From an uncultured Oscillospiraceae bacterium (GTDB lineage: Bacteria > Bacillota > Clostridia > Oscillospirales > Oscillospiraceae): a stretch of DNA of 6,405 bases. Shown in pieces: positions 6,335 through 6,405 of this stretch; the stretch's first letter is position 1; each line of letters opens with the position of its first letter. A program made the translations under genes and the position numbers. The notes below the pieces were generated by a model that had not been told where the DNA came from, searched no databases, and saw only the letters and a program-made list of their open reading frames with translations. Location of the stretch: NCBI GenBank assembly GCA_934546725.1, contig CAKTED010000093.1, forward strand, positions 1-6,405, read 5' to 3'.

Positions 6335-6405
6335 ACCTCCCGCGGAGCGAGCGTCGAGGCGTGCGTCTGTGCCGCACAGCCGAGGCGCAGAGCGCAGCGC
6401 AGCCC
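6335..6405. other. Very GC-rich, repeat-laden segment at the window edge, no gene seen
   Basis: These 71 bases are about 76% G+C. They hold a direct repeat CGAGGCG (6355-6361 and 6381-6387), a near-palindrome CTGTGC-C-GCACAG (6367-6379), and overlapping GCGCAG copies (6385-6390, 6392-6397, 6397-6402). I see no convincing coding frame. Together with the two hairpins to the left, it looks like the edge of an intergenic repeat element that continues beyond the window. Confidence 0.45.

Overview
The window holds the front part of a division and cell wall (dcw) cluster, transcribed entirely on the minus strand (right to left). In order of transcription it carries mraZ, rsmH (mraW), ftsL, a PASTA-containing class B penicillin-binding protein of the SpoVD/PbpB (FtsI) type, murE, and the first 80 codons of mraY, which runs off the left edge. 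Gene order, strong Shine-Dalgarno sites, PASTA repeats on the transpeptidase and a DNPR-type (meso-diaminopimelate) MurE point to a Bacillota organism, most likely a moderately GC-rich member of Clostridia. The order resembles Bacillus subtilis, except that one class B PBP stands where B. subtilis has two (pbpB and spoVD). No taxon can be fixed from sequence alone.

Layout, right to left. 6335-6405 is a very GC-rich block (about 76% G+C) with short repeats. 6268-6334 holds two perfect hairpins. 6061-6240 is AT-rich (about 35% G+C) and contains a doubtful 86-codon reading frame whose end overlaps the mraZ promoter. That promoter is TTGCAA-17-TATAAT at 6063-6091. It is followed by three GTGG/GTGT boxes at exact 10-base spacing, the expected operator for MraZ itself. 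The genes then follow with gaps of 36 bases or less: mraZ and rsmH overlap by ATGA, and the later gaps are 20, 32, 36 and 19 bases. I see no terminator inside the run, so it reads as one operon.

The genes work together as follows. MraZ probably represses the operon. RsmH methylates 16S rRNA. FtsL and the class B PBP belong to the septal peptidoglycan machine. MurE adds the third amino acid of the stem peptide to the cytoplasmic precursor, and MraY moves the finished nucleotide precursor onto the lipid carrier. Most of the window is ordinary housekeeping DNA. The points worth a second look are the palindromic, GC-rich right end, the small reading frame whose start codon lies in a hairpin, the SpoVD-type cysteine pair in the PBP, and a weak sporulation-like promoter in front of that gene. 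I found no new defence, mobile or biosynthetic system.
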